DNA of 64,000 bases from Terriglobales bacterium (GTDB lineage Bacteria > Acidobacteriota > Terriglobia > Terriglobales > Acidobacteriaceae), in the NCBI GenBank assembly GCA_015655585.1, contig JAATEV010000050.1, positions 1 through 64,000 on the forward strand, written 5' to 3'. Both the position numbers and the translations under genes were made by a program. Under the pieces are notes generated by a model, which searched no databases, was not told where the DNA came from, and saw only the letters and a list, made by a program, of their open reading frames with translations. Shown in pieces: positions 44,123 to 53,671 of this stretch. Numbering within the stretch: position 1 is the first letter of the stretch; every line of letters starts with the position of its first letter.

Positions 44123-47100
44123 ATGAAAGACAGAATTTCCCGCCTGGTCTGTTTTACGGCCGCCCTGGCAATGGTTCTCTGCATGGTCCCGGCAGCGTTG
44201 TGGGGACAATCGGGCAACCAGGGTACGGTTGTCATTACGGTTCAGGATTCCAGCGGCGCAGCCGTTCCTGACGCATCCCTTGAGCTGCTTGAAGAAACCT
44301 CGAACAGCGTTCGTAAAGCGCAGACCGATAGCCATGGTCTGCATAGCTTTGTGAACTTGAACATCGGCACATACAAGCTGACGGTGACACACGCCGGCTT
44401 CCAGACGAGCATCTTCAGCCAGGTGCTGGTGCAGTCCTCGACGGTAACTCCTCTGACGGTCAGCATGGAAGTCGGTCAGGTTACCGAGACGGTACGCGTC
44501 ACGGGTGAAGCAACGGCTGTCCTGCAGACCAGTTCCACCGAAATCGGTACGGTCATCAACACGACCGACATCGAAAATCTTCCGATCTCCGGTCGTACCA
44601 TCAGCGGCTTGACACAGCTCACGGCCGGATACAACGGTACATGGAACGGCTTGCCGGAGGGAACGCAGGGAACCAACATCGACGGCGCCATCGGAAACAA
44701 TGGTCGTACTAAGTATCAGGGCACAATCAGCACTTCGATCTCTCCTCGTATCGAGTCGTTCGAGCAGGTTAGCGTCGTCAGCGATGGTCTGAACTTGGGC
44801 AACGGCTTCGGCACAGCTACTACGCAGCTCAACTACGTCTCTCGTCGCGGTAGCAACCAGTTTCATGGACGCGCTTACTACGACTTCCGTAACAGCGGTC
44901 TGAACGCAAACTCCTGGGCGAATGATACGGCTGTCAACTCGGCTGGACAGTGGGCTCCAGTACGCAAGGCGAAGCTGATTCAACACGACTTCGGCGTCAG
45001 CGTGGGCGGCCCAATCCTCCATGACAAGCTCTTCTTCTTCGGCACATACGCGGAGTTCAAGCAGCCTGGAACTGTCATTCAGACCAACAACATCTTTGCC
45101 CCCTCTGCGCTCCAGGGTAATTTCACTTATATCGGAACGGACAAGCAGCCTCACACTGTCAATGTTCTCCAGCTAGGCCAGGCCTATAATCCAAACGCTT
45201 CTCAGCCAGGCCAGCTAAACCCGGATGTCTTACGTCTCGAGCAGACTGCGATCAATTCGACCAACGGGCAAGGTCTAACAACTCTTACAGACCCAACGAT
45301 TCTGCAGACATCCTTCAATGCTCCGGGTACACAGACCAATTATTACCCTGTCGCCCGTCTCGACTACAACGCGACGGACAAGCTCCGTATGTACCTGTCC
45401 TGGATCATGCAAGAGAGCAAGCCCGTTGGCAGTTATCCCGCTCCGTTCGCTGGAGCGGCGTATGCGGACCAGGCTGGTAATAACTTCACACGGAACTTCA
45501 ACATGAACTATGGTTTGGACTACATTATCAGCCCCAGCCTGATCAACCAATTCAAAATCGGTTTCATGTACAGCAAGCAGCAGTTCGCGAATGGAGTAAA
45601 CGATCAGAATTATCTGACCAAGCCTCTTGTTTACTTCCAGATGACAGGTGCGAACTCTGCAATGTCAGGCCAGACTTATGTCACAGAGACTGGCTATGAA
45701 TATCCTCTCTTCAGCCTATCCGATGGTATGACTTATCAGAAGGGCGCTCATAACTTCAACTTTGGCTTCCAGGGCTATCGGGAGCAGGACCACTACTACA
45801 ACTCGCCCCAGGGCTACTCGCAGATTTACTTCGGGGTGAATGCTGGTGCAGGAGACCCGGTTGCCAATGCCTTCCCGCTTCCGGATAAGAATGGCAACGG
45901 GCCATTGCCCTTCGCCAACTCAACAAGTCAGGGCGAAGCAGAACAGCTATTTGCGGTACTGACTGGTCGCATCTCGAGCGTTGCCGCTACATACGGTTAC
46001 GATCAGAAGAGCAACAGCTACGGCCCTCATTCTTTCAACCTTGACGAAGTTGCCTTGGCGTCCGGCGTGTGGTTCCAGGATTCCTGGAAGGTATTCCCCA
46101 CGCTGACACTGAACTACGGTCTGCGGTGGGACTTCACGGTAGACCCGCACGATATCAAGGGTTCCTATCACAATGTTCCGTATACCAGCATCTGGGGGCC
46201 GACGGCTCCTGGCGACCTTTTCAAGCCCGGTGTTTTGAACGGCAATCAGAATCCTGCCTTTGCCCTTAACCCGCGTCCAATCAAAGGTTGGTACAAGACC
46301 CCTCAGCCTCAGGTTGCTCTGAACTGGAATCCTAAGCCTAAGGATGGATTCCTGAGCAAGCTTCTGGGCGACGGTGCAACCGTTATCCGCGCAAGCTTCG
46401 GTCTGCGTAACTTCACTGAGCCTTACCAGTTCTACTGGGACAACGCTTCTGCTTCCGGCTCTCTGTACAACCAGAACCGCGCTATGACTGCAAATACGAC
46501 TGGAGCTACGGGAACCTTTACCCCCGGTTCCTTCAACTACGTTGCCAGCCAGTGGGGTGGACCTGGTGTCATTCCTTCTGGAACGGCATTTTCTCTTAGC
46601 CCTGCAACCTTCCCCGATTCGGCGCCTCTTAGCGGGTTCACCTTTATCGGTGGCGGTGGAAGCATCTACGGTATCGATCCGCACATCCGCCTTCCATATA
46701 CAGAGTCTTGGTCGTTGGGTGTGCAGCGTGCACTCTCCCGCGCCACGGTTCTTGAGGTTCGCTACAACGGCAACCGGACGGTGCATCAGTGGATGACCTT
46801 CAACTATAACGAAGTGAATATTTTCGAGAACAAGTTCCTTACGGACTTCCAGAATGCTCAGAAGAATCTAGCATCTAATGGCGGTAAGTCGTTCTCGGAT
46901 GCGGGTCTGATCAAGACACCGATCATTGATGCTGCGTTCGCGAACACACCCGGTAACTTCACCTCATCGACGTTCATCAACTACCTCACCAATGGGCAGG
47001 CCGGTACCTTTGCCTACTCGCTTGCTGGTAATGGTACGCCTAACTACTTCTGCGCCCTGGTTGGATCAAGCTTCGGTCCTTGCAAGACGAACGCGAACTT

Positions 47101-47977
47101 CACCGGAGCCGGTGCTGGCTATGCAACCAACTTCTTCCAGGCAAACCCGTATGCTCCTGGAAAGAGCACCAGCTACATGACGGATGGTGCCTACTCCAAC
47201 TACAACGGCCTTCAGATCGACCTTCGCCAGGCTGCATGGCATGGTCTGCAGGGCGACATCAACTACACCTGGAGCCACACTCTGGGGCTCCAGACCTCCA
47301 ACAACGACTACCTGGCTACTTCCGACAACTTCTATACGCTGCGTAACATGCACCTTGGATATCAGCCTGGAACCTTTGATATCCGTCAGGTGACCAATGC
47401 CTACGGCACGTATGATCTTCCGTTTGGCAAAGGCCGTGCGTTTCTGAACCACAGCACCCTGCTCAATGAGATTGTGGGTGGAATCAACATCGGAACCGTT
47501 ATCACCTTCAAGACCGGATCTCCCTTCTTGCTTACGGGTGGATATTCGACCTTCAATACGGCTGATGGCGGCGTTCGATTGAACGGTGTAACGAAGAGCG
47601 ATCTGCAGAAGGCAGTTGGTGTCCATCACATTTCTGGGCATACCACGTCGCTTGGTTTCGATCCGAAGTTCTACTCCGGTGGAGCTGCTGGTGGAACCGC
47701 AAACTACGCTCTGGTTGGTCCGAACACGACGCCGGGAACGATTGGAAGCATCGTCTGGCTGCACGGACCGCACGCGTTCACCCAGAACCTTGCAGTCTCG
47801 AAGCAGATTCCAATCAAGGACCGTTATGCTCTGAGCCTTCAGGGTGAGTTCATCAACGTCTGGAACCATCCGACGTGGGGAACTCCTTCCGGCGGGCTTC
47901 AGTCCACCTCGTTTGGAACAATGGGTATCTCTACTGGGGCTCGTCAGATCGAGCTTCGTGGAAACTTCACCTTCTAA
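44123..47977 (+). CDS. Oar-like TonB-dependent receptor with carboxypeptidase-regulatory domain
   Basis: A 1284-residue outer membrane transporter. A signal peptide (about 1-30, ending LWGQ) precedes a carboxypeptidase regulatory-like domain (about 33-115; VVITVQDSSGAAVPDASLEL), a plug domain (about 125-245; ENLPISGRTISGLTQL) and a large barrel. The protein ends in aromatic IELRGNFTF, typical of barrel assembly signals. ATG 44123 has GGAGG six bases upstream. Such receptors are amplified in Acidobacteria and import sugars or peptides; neighbours suggest a glycan ligand, an inference. A terminator follows. Confidence 0.92.
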   Translation: MKDRISRLVCFTAALAMVLCMVPAALWGQSGNQGTVVITVQDSSGAAVPDASLELLEETSNSVRKAQTDSHGLHSFVNLNIGTYKLTVTHAGFQTSIFSQVLVQSSTVTPLTVSMEVGQVTETVRVTGEATAVLQTSSTEIGTVINTTDIENLPISGRTISGLTQLTAGYNGTWNGLPEGTQGTNIDGAIGNNGRTKYQGTISTSISPRIESFEQVSVVSDGLNLGNGFGTATTQLNYVSRRGSNQFHGRAYYDFRNSGLNANSWANDTAVNSAGQWAPVRKAKLIQHDFGVSVGGPILHDKLFFFGTYAEFKQPGTVIQTNNIFAPSALQGNFTYIGTDKQPHTVNVLQLGQAYNPNASQPGQLNPDVLRLEQTAINSTNGQGLTTLTDPTILQTSFNAPGTQTNYYPVARLDYNATDKLRMYLSWIMQESKPVGSYPAPFAGAAYADQAGNNFTRNFNMNYGLDYIISPSLINQFKIGFMYSKQQFANGVNDQNYLTKPLVYFQMTGANSAMSGQTYVTETGYEYPLFSLSDGMTYQKGAHNFNFGFQGYREQDHYYNSPQGYSQIYFGVNAGAGDPVANAFPLPDKNGNGPLPFANSTSQGEAEQLFAVLTGRISSVAATYGYDQKSNSYGPHSFNLDEVALASGVWFQDSWKVFPTLTLNYGLRWDFTVDPHDIKGSYHNVPYTSIWGPTAPGDLFKPGVLNGNQNPAFALNPRPIKGWYKTPQPQVALNWNPKPKDGFLSKLLGDGATVIRASFGLRNFTEPYQFYWDNASASGSLYNQNRAMTANTTGATGTFTPGSFNYVASQWGGPGVIPSGTAFSLSPATFPDSAPLSGFTFIGGGGSIYGIDPHIRLPYTESWSLGVQRALSRATVLEVRYNGNRTVHQWMTFNYNEVNIFENKFLTDFQNAQKNLASNGGKSFSDAGLIKTPIIDAAFANTPGNFTSSTFINYLTNGQAGTFAYSLAGNGTPNYFCALVGSSFGPCKTNANFTGAGAGYATNFFQANPYAPGKSTSYMTDGAYSNYNGLQIDLRQAAWHGLQGDINYTWSHTLGLQTSNNDYLATSDNFYTLRNMHLGYQPGTFDIRQVTNAYGTYDLPFGKGRAFLNHSTLLNEIVGGINIGTVITFKTGSPFLLTGGYSTFNTADGGVRLNGVTKSDLQKAVGVHHISGHTTSLGFDPKFYSGGAAGGTANYALVGPNTTPGTIGSIVWLHGPHAFTQNLAVSKQIPIKDRYALSLQGEFINVWNHPTWGTPSGGLQSTSFGTMGISTGARQIELRGNFTF

Positions 47978-47993
47978 CAACAGAACAAACCTG

Positions 47994-48034
47994 AACCGGG
48001 TGCGGCGATCTTTCGTCGCACCCGGTTTTTTATT
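47994..48034 (+). terminator. Rho-independent terminator after the TonB receptor
   Basis: AACCGGGTGCGGCGA (47994-48008) pairs with TCGTCGCACCCGGTT (48013-48027) with one G-U pair and loop TCTT, followed by TTTT and ATTT. It lies 17 bases after the stop codon. Confidence 0.92.
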
Positions 48035-48134
48035 TGAGCAAATGGTTATCTGAGTGGAATTGAGCTGCGGATAACGGCCATTTATAACAGTGGAACAGTA
48101 GAAAGATAGATTCTCGATCTAAAGGAGATTCCCC

Positions 48135-49085
48135 ATGCCACTACCCAACGACGAAAAGCTTCTTGCGTTGAGCCACGACTTGATCCAGCAGTTCGACACG
48201 ATCTTTGGCCTGAACCCTGGTTTCCGTCCTGCTCATGCGAAGGGCACGATGCTATCGGGAACATTTACGCCTGCCGTGGCTGCTGCTGCCTTGACGCGTG
48301 CGCCGCACATTCTGCGGGAGTCGACCCCGGTGACGGTACGGTTCTCGAACTCGACGGGGATTCCGCTGCTGCCGGATAACGATCCGAACGCAAATCCGCG
48401 TGGACTGGCGATCCGGTTTTCCATGGCGGAGCACGTTCATACGGATATCGTCAGCCACTCGGCGGACGGATTTCCTACGAGGACCGGGCGGGAGTTTCTT
48501 GAGTTCCTGAGGGCGTTGGCGGCAAGCGATCCCGCAAATCTGAAGGGCTCTCCTCTGGAGTCGTATCTGGGGACGCATCCCAGCGCGCTTGCGTTCGTAC
48601 AAACACCGAAGCCCGCTCCGTCGAGTTTTGCGCGGGAGAACTACTTTGGAGTGACTGCGATGAAGTTTACGAACCAGGATGGCCTGAGCCGCTTTGGGAG
48701 GTATCGCATTGTTCCTGAAGCGGGCGTCGAGCATCTCGATGATGCGGCGGTTGCGGCAAAGGGAGCTAATTACTTGTTCGAGGAGATCTCCGAGCGGGTA
48801 GCGAAGGAGCCGGTCAGGTTTCGGGTGCTGGTTCAGGTGGCTGAGGATGGAGACGTGGTGGACGACGCGACGATACACTGGCCGGAGGATCGCGAACAGG
48901 TGGAGTTGGGCACGATCTCGTTGACGGAGATGGTCGCTGACAATGCTCACGAGCAGCAGAAAATCATCTTCGACCCGATCCCGCGTGTCGATGGCATTGA
49001 GCCTTCGGACGATCCTCTGCTGGAGCTTCGGGCGGCTATCTATTTGATAAGCGGTCGACGGCGGAGGGCGGCTCCCGCACAGTAG
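48135..49085 (+). CDS. Catalase-like heme protein (SrpA/mini-catalase family)
   Basis: A 316-residue protein of the catalase superfamily, much shorter than a full catalase. The active-site His is H34 (RPAHAKG). TPVTVRFSNSTG and NPRGLAIRFSM form the core barrel. The proximal heme tyrosine is Y303 in RAAIYLISG, with R299 four residues before it. Relatives act as peroxidases with small organic peroxides. An AAAGGAG ribosome site precedes the ATG. It has no signal peptide and appears to be a single gene. Confidence 0.88.
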   Translation: MPLPNDEKLLALSHDLIQQFDTIFGLNPGFRPAHAKGTMLSGTFTPAVAAAALTRAPHILRESTPVTVRFSNSTGIPLLPDNDPNANPRGLAIRFSMAEHVHTDIVSHSADGFPTRTGREFLEFLRALAASDPANLKGSPLESYLGTHPSALAFVQTPKPAPSSFARENYFGVTAMKFTNQDGLSRFGRYRIVPEAGVEHLDDAAVAAKGANYLFEEISERVAKEPVRFRVLVQVAEDGDVVDDATIHWPEDREQVELGTISLTEMVADNAHEQQKIIFDPIPRVDGIEPSDDPLLELRAAIYLISGRRRRAAPAQ

Positions 49086-49161
49086 AATCTTTTGCCCATT
49101 CCGGAGGGAGGGGTCTGGGATGGGCACTTGATCTGTGGCTGGAACCTGCTAACGTTAATAC

Positions 49162-49719
49162 GTGCTCATTACTCCGCTTCAACTCATGGATGAGCCTCTA
49201 GAGTTCGATGAGGCCATCGCGCCCGGAACCCTCGACTATGTTGTCGACATACGCCAGGTAGGGCCGCTTCCGGTCAAAGGTGTTGCCGATCTGCTCGTCG
49301 AGCATCGCAGTTCTTCCATTCATATCAACGACATCCGGATACGTGCTCACTTCGAGGGAGACTTCGAGATTCTCTGTGCGCGGTGTGTCAATCCGGTCGC
49401 GGTGCCGCTTTCCGGAGATTTTGACCTCATCTTTCGACCAGAAAATGCAGATGCAGAGGCTGGAGAGCGTTCTATTACTGCGGACGAGACAGAAATCGGT
49501 TATTATCAGGAGAGCGGTCTTTTGCTGGAGGATGTGGTGCGCGAGCAGGTGTTACTCTCCCTGCCGGCTCGTACCCTCTGTTCAGCAGGCTGTAAAGGGC
49601 TTTGCCCGCGCTGTGGTCAGAACCTGAATCAAGCAAAATGCTCCTGCGACGAGGCTCCGGCCGACCCGCGATGGAATGCGCTTGCGGCTCTGGCGGACAA
49701 GCTCAAGGTCAAGCACTAA
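49162..49719 (+). CDS. yceD: YceD/DUF177 family protein
   Basis: A 185-residue protein of the DUF177 family, usually just upstream of rpmF and linked to ribosomal or 23S rRNA metabolism. It has EILCARCVNPVAVPL and a C-terminal cysteine cluster (LCSAGCKGLCPRCG, KCSC) that may bind zinc. The GTG start at 49162 fits the family's length; no ribosome site is seen, but TAACGT ends six bases upstream. It is followed by rpmF and plsX, the conserved order. Confidence 0.88.
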   Translation: MLITPLQLMDEPLEFDEAIAPGTLDYVVDIRQVGPLPVKGVADLLVEHRSSSIHINDIRIRAHFEGDFEILCARCVNPVAVPLSGDFDLIFRPENADAEAGERSITADETEIGYYQESGLLLEDVVREQVLLSLPARTLCSAGCKGLCPRCGQNLNQAKCSCDEAPADPRWNALAALADKLKVKH

Positions 49720-49789
49720 AAAATAAGTTTTTGCCTCGTCGACCGCGACGTTTCGATGGTCACCGCGGCCGATTGAAAGGGACACTGCA

Positions 49790-49975
49790 ATGCCTAATCC
49801 GAAACGGCGCCACTCCAAGCAACGGACTGCCAAGCGCCGCAGCCACGATTTTTTGACTCCTACCGGCCTCTCCGAGTGCCCCAACTGCCACGAGCGCAAG
49901 CTGCCGCACCGTGCCTGCCGTAAGTGCGGCGAGTATAAAGGCCGCGCCGTGCTTGCTACCAAAGAAGCAAGCTAA
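49790..49975 (+). CDS. rpmF: 50S ribosomal protein L32
   Basis: The 61-residue ribosomal protein begins MPNPKRRHSKQRTAKRR and has the zinc-binding pattern CPNCHERKLPHRACRKCG. Length and sequence are typical, with a basic N-terminal tail that enters the ribosome. It sits between yceD and plsX, as in many bacteria, and is probably co-transcribed. Confidence 0.97.
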   Translation: MPNPKRRHSKQRTAKRRSHDFLTPTGLSECPNCHERKLPHRACRKCGEYKGRAVLATKEAS

Positions 49976-50008
49976 TAGACACGCCTAAGACCCTTCTTCT
50001 TCCTACTG

Positions 50009-51016
50009 ATGCCGATTGACATCGTTGTAGACGCGATGGGTTCCGACCGGGCCCCCGAACCAGAAGTTCGCGGGGCCGTGCTTGCTGCACGCCAATATGA
50101 CGTGCGCGTTCACTTGGTCGGGCCGGAGGAACGTCTGCGTCCCGTGCTGCGCCAAACCCTTAAGGGTCAGCGACTTCCGGTCTTTATCGTTCCCGCCAGC
50201 GAGTGGATCACGATGGAAGACAAGGCCGCGCAGGCGGTTCGGACCAAGCGTGATTCGTCGATGCGCGTGGGTCTGAAGATGGTTCGCGAAGGACGTGCTG
50301 CGGCCTTTTTTACGGCTGGCAATACGGGCGCGGCGATGGCCACGGCGAAGATGGTGCTGGGAATGCTCGCGGGGGTGGATCGTCCTGCGTTGGCTACAGT
50401 GCTTCCGACGCTCAAGAGCACGCCTTCGCTGCTGCTCGACGTAGGGGCGAACGTGGATTGCGACCCGGACAATCTGGTGCAGTTTGCGGTGATGGGGCAT
50501 ATGTACGCCAAGAATGTGCTGAAGATGCCGAATCCTCGGGTGGGGCTGCTCTCGATCGGCGAAGAGGACATGAAGGGCAATTCGCTGACGCACGATACGC
50601 TGCCGCTGCTTCGGGCGTTGCAAGTTATTCATTTTATTGGCAATGTCGAAGGGAGGGACCTCTTCAACGGGGGCACCGACGTGGCGGTGTGCGACGGGTT
50701 TGTGGGGAACGTTGCTCTGAAGTCGATGGAGGGGATCGCGCAGTTGATCAGCGTGTCGCTGCGGGAGTCGTTGAAGTCGACTGTGACCTCGCAGGTGGGC
50801 GCGCTGCTCTCGCGCAGGGCGTTCAACGAGTTCAAGAAGCGGATGGACTACTCAGAGTATGGTGGTGCGCCGCTGCTGGGAGTGCGGGGGGTGTGCATTG
50901 TGGGGCATGGATCGTCGAATGAGAAGGCGATTATGAATGGAATTCGTGTGGCTGCCGAGTTTGCCCAGACAGATGTAAACTCCGGGATCGAGGCCGCGTT
51001 GCGGCCTGCGCTGTAG
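50009..51016 (+). CDS. plsX: Phosphate acyltransferase PlsX
   Basis: PlsX makes acyl-phosphate from acyl-ACP for phospholipid synthesis, working with PlsY. The 335-residue protein starts MPIDIVVDAMGSDRAP, with TGNTGAAM-like AGNTGAAMATAKMVLG, DVGANVDCDPDNLVQFAVMGHMYA in the core, NVEGRDLFNGGTDVAVCDGFVGN and the C-terminal helix. Its start is 33 bases after rpmF. An intrinsic terminator lies 56 bases after the stop. Confidence 0.96.
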   Translation: MPIDIVVDAMGSDRAPEPEVRGAVLAARQYDVRVHLVGPEERLRPVLRQTLKGQRLPVFIVPASEWITMEDKAAQAVRTKRDSSMRVGLKMVREGRAAAFFTAGNTGAAMATAKMVLGMLAGVDRPALATVLPTLKSTPSLLLDVGANVDCDPDNLVQFAVMGHMYAKNVLKMPNPRVGLLSIGEEDMKGNSLTHDTLPLLRALQVIHFIGNVEGRDLFNGGTDVAVCDGFVGNVALKSMEGIAQLISVSLRESLKSTVTSQVGALLSRRAFNEFKKRMDYSEYGGAPLLGVRGVCIVGHGSSNEKAIMNGIRVAAEFAQTDVNSGIEAALRPAL

Positions 51017-51071
51017 TACGACAATCCGTGCTGAATCAATGAGATAAGAGGATGATTAGAGTTTAGGATGG

Positions 51072-51096
51072 GCGCCTTGGGGAGGCGCTTGTTTTG
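51072..51096 (+). terminator. Terminator after plsX
   Basis: GCGCCT (51072-51077) pairs with AGGCGC (51083-51088), loop TGGGG, followed by TTGTTTTG. It probably ends the yceD-rpmF-plsX transcript. Confidence 0.7.
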
Positions 51097-51134
51097 GTTT
51101 AAGGCTCTTTTTTGGATTTAAATTTTTACCGTGG

Positions 51135-51548
51135 TTAGTGGAGCAGGCCGAAGATCAGGACGGCTAAGACGATCAGGCTGATGGCTACATAGAAGCGGTC
51201 GCGTTCGAGCGCGAAGGCTATTACGGCGGCTATTACGCGGGCTATGGGGGTTGCGATCAGCAGGAGGACGCCTAGTTGAATGATGGCTGAGGCGTCTCCC
51301 TGGGCCAGCAGATGGAGAAGCTGGATGGGATTTTGCAGGTCAGATGGCTGGTGGTGGAAGGTTCGGTAGCTGGTTTGGGGATGGTGGGAGGTGAGGTAGA
51401 GGATGCCGCCGACGAGGACTACGGTGGAGGCCAGCAGGACTCCGCCTTGCAGGAGGCGACCCATCATGGTCTCCATCTGCTGGTCATTGAAGCGGCTGCG
51501 GAAGCGTTTTTGGGTGGTGGTGGGATGGTTCATGGGTGGCTCATCCAT
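51135..51548 (-). CDS. DUF1634 membrane protein
   Basis: A 137-residue protein with three membrane helices (about 36-53, 89-107, 116-135) and a polar N-terminus with a histidine-rich loop (SHHPQTSYRTFHHQP). The segment METMMGRLLQGGVLLASTVVLVGG fits DUF1634, which often stands next to TauE/SafE transporters. Its start overlaps the TauE end by 19 bases, so they form an operon and may act together. Function unknown. Confidence 0.8.
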   Translation of the reverse strand: MDEPPMNHPTTTQKRFRSRFNDQQMETMMGRLLQGGVLLASTVVLVGGILYLTSHHPQTSYRTFHHQPSDLQNPIQLLHLLAQGDASAIIQLGVLLLIATPIARVIAAVIAFALERDRFYVAISLIVLAVLIFGLLH

Positions 51549-52372
51549 CCGGTGACGATCATCTCGACGCCGAGCGCGAGGATGACGAGGGTGAAGATGC
51601 CGCGGAGCAGGCTTACGCGGGCGTGGACGAGGTAGCGTGCGCCGAGGAGGGAGCCTCCGAGGACGCCGAGCATGACGGGAAAGGCGAGGCCGGGGTCGAT
51701 GTAGCCACGGCGCAGGTAGATTCCGGCGCTGGCGGCGGCGGTGACGCCGATCATGAAGTTGCTGGTCGTGGTCGAGACCTTGAAGGGAATGCCCATGATG
51801 CGGTCCATGGCGAGGACTTTGACGGCTCCGGAGCCGATGCCGAGCAGTCCGGAGAGGATTCCGGCGCCGAACATGGTGGCGAAGCCGGCGGAGATGTGGT
51901 CGACCTTGTAGGCGGTCTGGCCTCCGTTGCCGTCGGGGAAGGAACCGGAGAGGCGGAGCTTGTCGGACCAGGGGTTTTCCCGGTGTGGAGGGGTTTCGTC
52001 GTGGTGGCTCTGCTGCCAGGAGAGATAGGCCGAGTAGAGGAGGACGGCTCCGAAGATAATGGAGAGGGCGTGGGTAGGGACTCGGGTGGCGAGGAAGGCT
52101 CCGAAGACGGCTCCGATGGTGGTGGCGACCTCAAGGAACATGCCGATGCGGACGCTGGAGAAGCCTTCGCGCACGTAGGCGGCGGCTGCGCCGGAGCTGG
52201 TGGCGATGACGGAGATCAGGGAGGCTCCGATGGCGTAGCGGATATCGACGTGGAAGGCGATGGTGAGCAGGGGGACGAGCACGACGCCTCCTCCCAGACC
52301 GGTGAGAGCACCGAGAAGACCGGCCGCGATGGAGCCTGCGAAGATCAGGGCGGTGAAGAGAATCGAGGGCAT
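51530..52372 (-). CDS. TauE/SafE-family sulfite/organosulfur exporter
   Basis: A 280-residue inner membrane protein with about eight membrane helices. The repeated family motif is seen twice: GLLGALTGLGGGVVLVPLLT (residues 18-37) and GILSGLLGIGSGAVKVLAMD (about 174-193), the expected two inverted halves. Family members export sulfite, sulfoacetate or related anions; the substrate here is unknown. It is coupled to the DUF1634 gene. Confidence 0.88.
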   Translation of the reverse strand: MPSILFTALIFAGSIAAGLLGALTGLGGGVVLVPLLTIAFHVDIRYAIGASLISVIATSSGAAAAYVREGFSSVRIGMFLEVATTIGAVFGAFLATRVPTHALSIIFGAVLLYSAYLSWQQSHHDETPPHRENPWSDKLRLSGSFPDGNGGQTAYKVDHISAGFATMFGAGILSGLLGIGSGAVKVLAMDRIMGIPFKVSTTTSNFMIGVTAAASAGIYLRRGYIDPGLAFPVMLGVLGGSLLGARYLVHARVSLLRGIFTLVILALGVEMIVTGWMSHP

Positions 52373-52432
52373 CGGCTGGGGAGATTATGGCATGGTTTGT
52401 TTGTCGATGCGATGCGGTTGGGCTTCGGGCTT

Positions 52433-52600
52433 AGGAAAAGCAAAAGCAAGAACAACAGCAACAGCAAAAACAAAGGCAATAGATCAGTCGCTTCGGCTTC
52501 GCCTTTGCTCCGGCCTTCGGCAGAGCGGTGGTCGCTTTGCGACGGCTTTTTGTGTCCGGGCTGAGATTTGGCCCTATCTCAAAAGCAAGTGCAAGGAGAA
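52433..52600. repeat. Intergenic CAA/GCAAAAGC-rich tract with small palindromes
   Basis: The 394-base gap before the TauE gene holds a GCAAAAGCAAGAACAACAGC-type tract (about 52437-52484), matching in reverse the tracts near 940 and 57065. Further on are GTCGC-TTT-GCGAC (52531-52543) and GGGC/GCCC around 52559-52575. AGCGGTGGTCGC resembles a worn copy of element B. I see no gene in 52373-52766. Confidence 0.5.
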
Positions 52601-52766
52601 CAGACGAGTGGTGGGGCGGTTCGGATCCATTGCTTCGATTCATCAACAAAAATTGGAGTGGAGTGACGGGAACGGCGTTTATCGAGACTGATCTACGGGA
52701 CAAACAAGACAGCGTCGTTGCTAGAGGTCCGCCATTGTCTCGGAACTTCTCCTTTGTGGGGCTGGC

Positions 52767-53348
52767 TTACAGGCCGGGGATAACGCTCCGCGACACGCAT
52801 TTGCAGCCTGCGCCACGTCCGGGGAGGGTCCATTCGCCATTTATCTTCAGTCCCTTTGCAATTTCAAATTTCTTGCCATTCGCTGCCTGGTGCGCTGCAT
52901 CCTGTTTTAGATCGGCGTCAGTAGGGGCACCGGGATTCATTATGCAAGGAGCATTCGCATACATCCATACTGCGTGAGTTATACCAAGCCTCATTCGACT
53001 TTCTTGCTCGGTGAACGCCTTAGCTCTGAAAAGCAGTAACCGTGTGATTTCCCCAGCTCGGCTAGTGGACATTCCAGCCAGCTTTAAAAGGGGGTTGTAC
53101 AACAACGGCATGTTGCCGCCTGCCTCAATCATGGATAAGGCCGCATCGTAGATCGAACGGCGGTCTTTTTTCGGGATGTCTTCAAGCTGGTCGATATTCT
53201 CGCGTAGATCAGCCTTCACTTTTTTTGTGACCAGTGAAGCATCAAACTTCACAGTAGGCATTTGAGGCCACTTCTTGTCGCTAGCACGTTGTGGTGTTGT
53301 TTCTGGCTGTTGAGCATCCAGCTTCAAAACGCGGCGTAACCATGACAT
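52767..53348 (-). CDS. Hypothetical protein with phage head-morphogenesis-like C-terminus
   Basis: A 193-residue protein. The N-terminal half is charged and helical, and the middle resembles a helical bundle. The C-terminus DAAHQAANGKKFEIAKG ... WTLPGRGAGCKCVSRSVIPGL resembles the end of Mu gpF/SPP1 gp7-type head proteins, where a Cys-x-Cys pair follows a His/Gly region. No other phage gene is nearby, so it may be a relic or a domesticated toxin-like domain. I cannot assign a function. Confidence 0.5.
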   Translation of the reverse strand: MSWLRRVLKLDAQQPETTPQRASDKKWPQMPTVKFDASLVTKKVKADLRENIDQLEDIPKKDRRSIYDAALSMIEAGGNMPLLYNPLLKLAGMSTSRAGEITRLLLFRAKAFTEQESRMRLGITHAVWMYANAPCIMNPGAPTDADLKQDAAHQAANGKKFEIAKGLKINGEWTLPGRGAGCKCVSRSVIPGL

Positions 53349-53428
53349 ACGGCGGTCCTCACTGTATTTAGGATTGCAGCTTACCCTTTATGAGACACGA
53401 GGGCCACCGTCGCTTCTATAATCTCGCC

Positions 53429-53671
53429 ATGCCCTGCGAAGAACACGACCGGCTGCACAAAGATTGGCAGGACAAAGAGCGCGCCTCCCACAGATTGAGC
53501 ATGGGCGGATATGGAACCTCCATCAAAAAAACCCTTGCCGAACGGGATAACGCTAATACTCAGCGAATTGCCGCTGAGACGCTTTGGATGAGACATATCA
53601 AGTCTTGCTCGGTATGCCAGAGCGAAGGGAAAAAGACGTGGGAAGTGGACCCCCATCCCCCCAACTTCTAG
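53429..53671 (+). CDS. Small hypothetical protein
   Basis: An 80-residue protein starting MPCEEHDRLHKDWQDKERASH, helical and highly charged, with a C-terminal CSVCQSEG motif (a single Cys-x2-Cys). An upstream ATG at 53390 is possible, but TATAAT at 53417-53422 ends six bases before 53429, suggesting a leaderless transcript from the later start. It is divergent from the previous gene and overlaps the next gene's end by four bases. Not recognised. Confidence 0.5.
   Translation: MPCEEHDRLHKDWQDKERASHRLSMGGYGTSIKKTLAERDNANTQRIAAETLWMRHIKSCSVCQSEGKKTWEVDPHPPNF

Noticed and set aside
49094-49125. Inverted repeat GCCCATTCC/GGGATGGGC after the catalase-like gene, as a terminator
   Set aside because: The stem is imperfect and no T tract follows on either strand.
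52767-53348. Calling the region a prophage
   Set aside because: Only one protein has a phage-like C-terminus; no integrase, terminase, capsid or attachment sites were seen.
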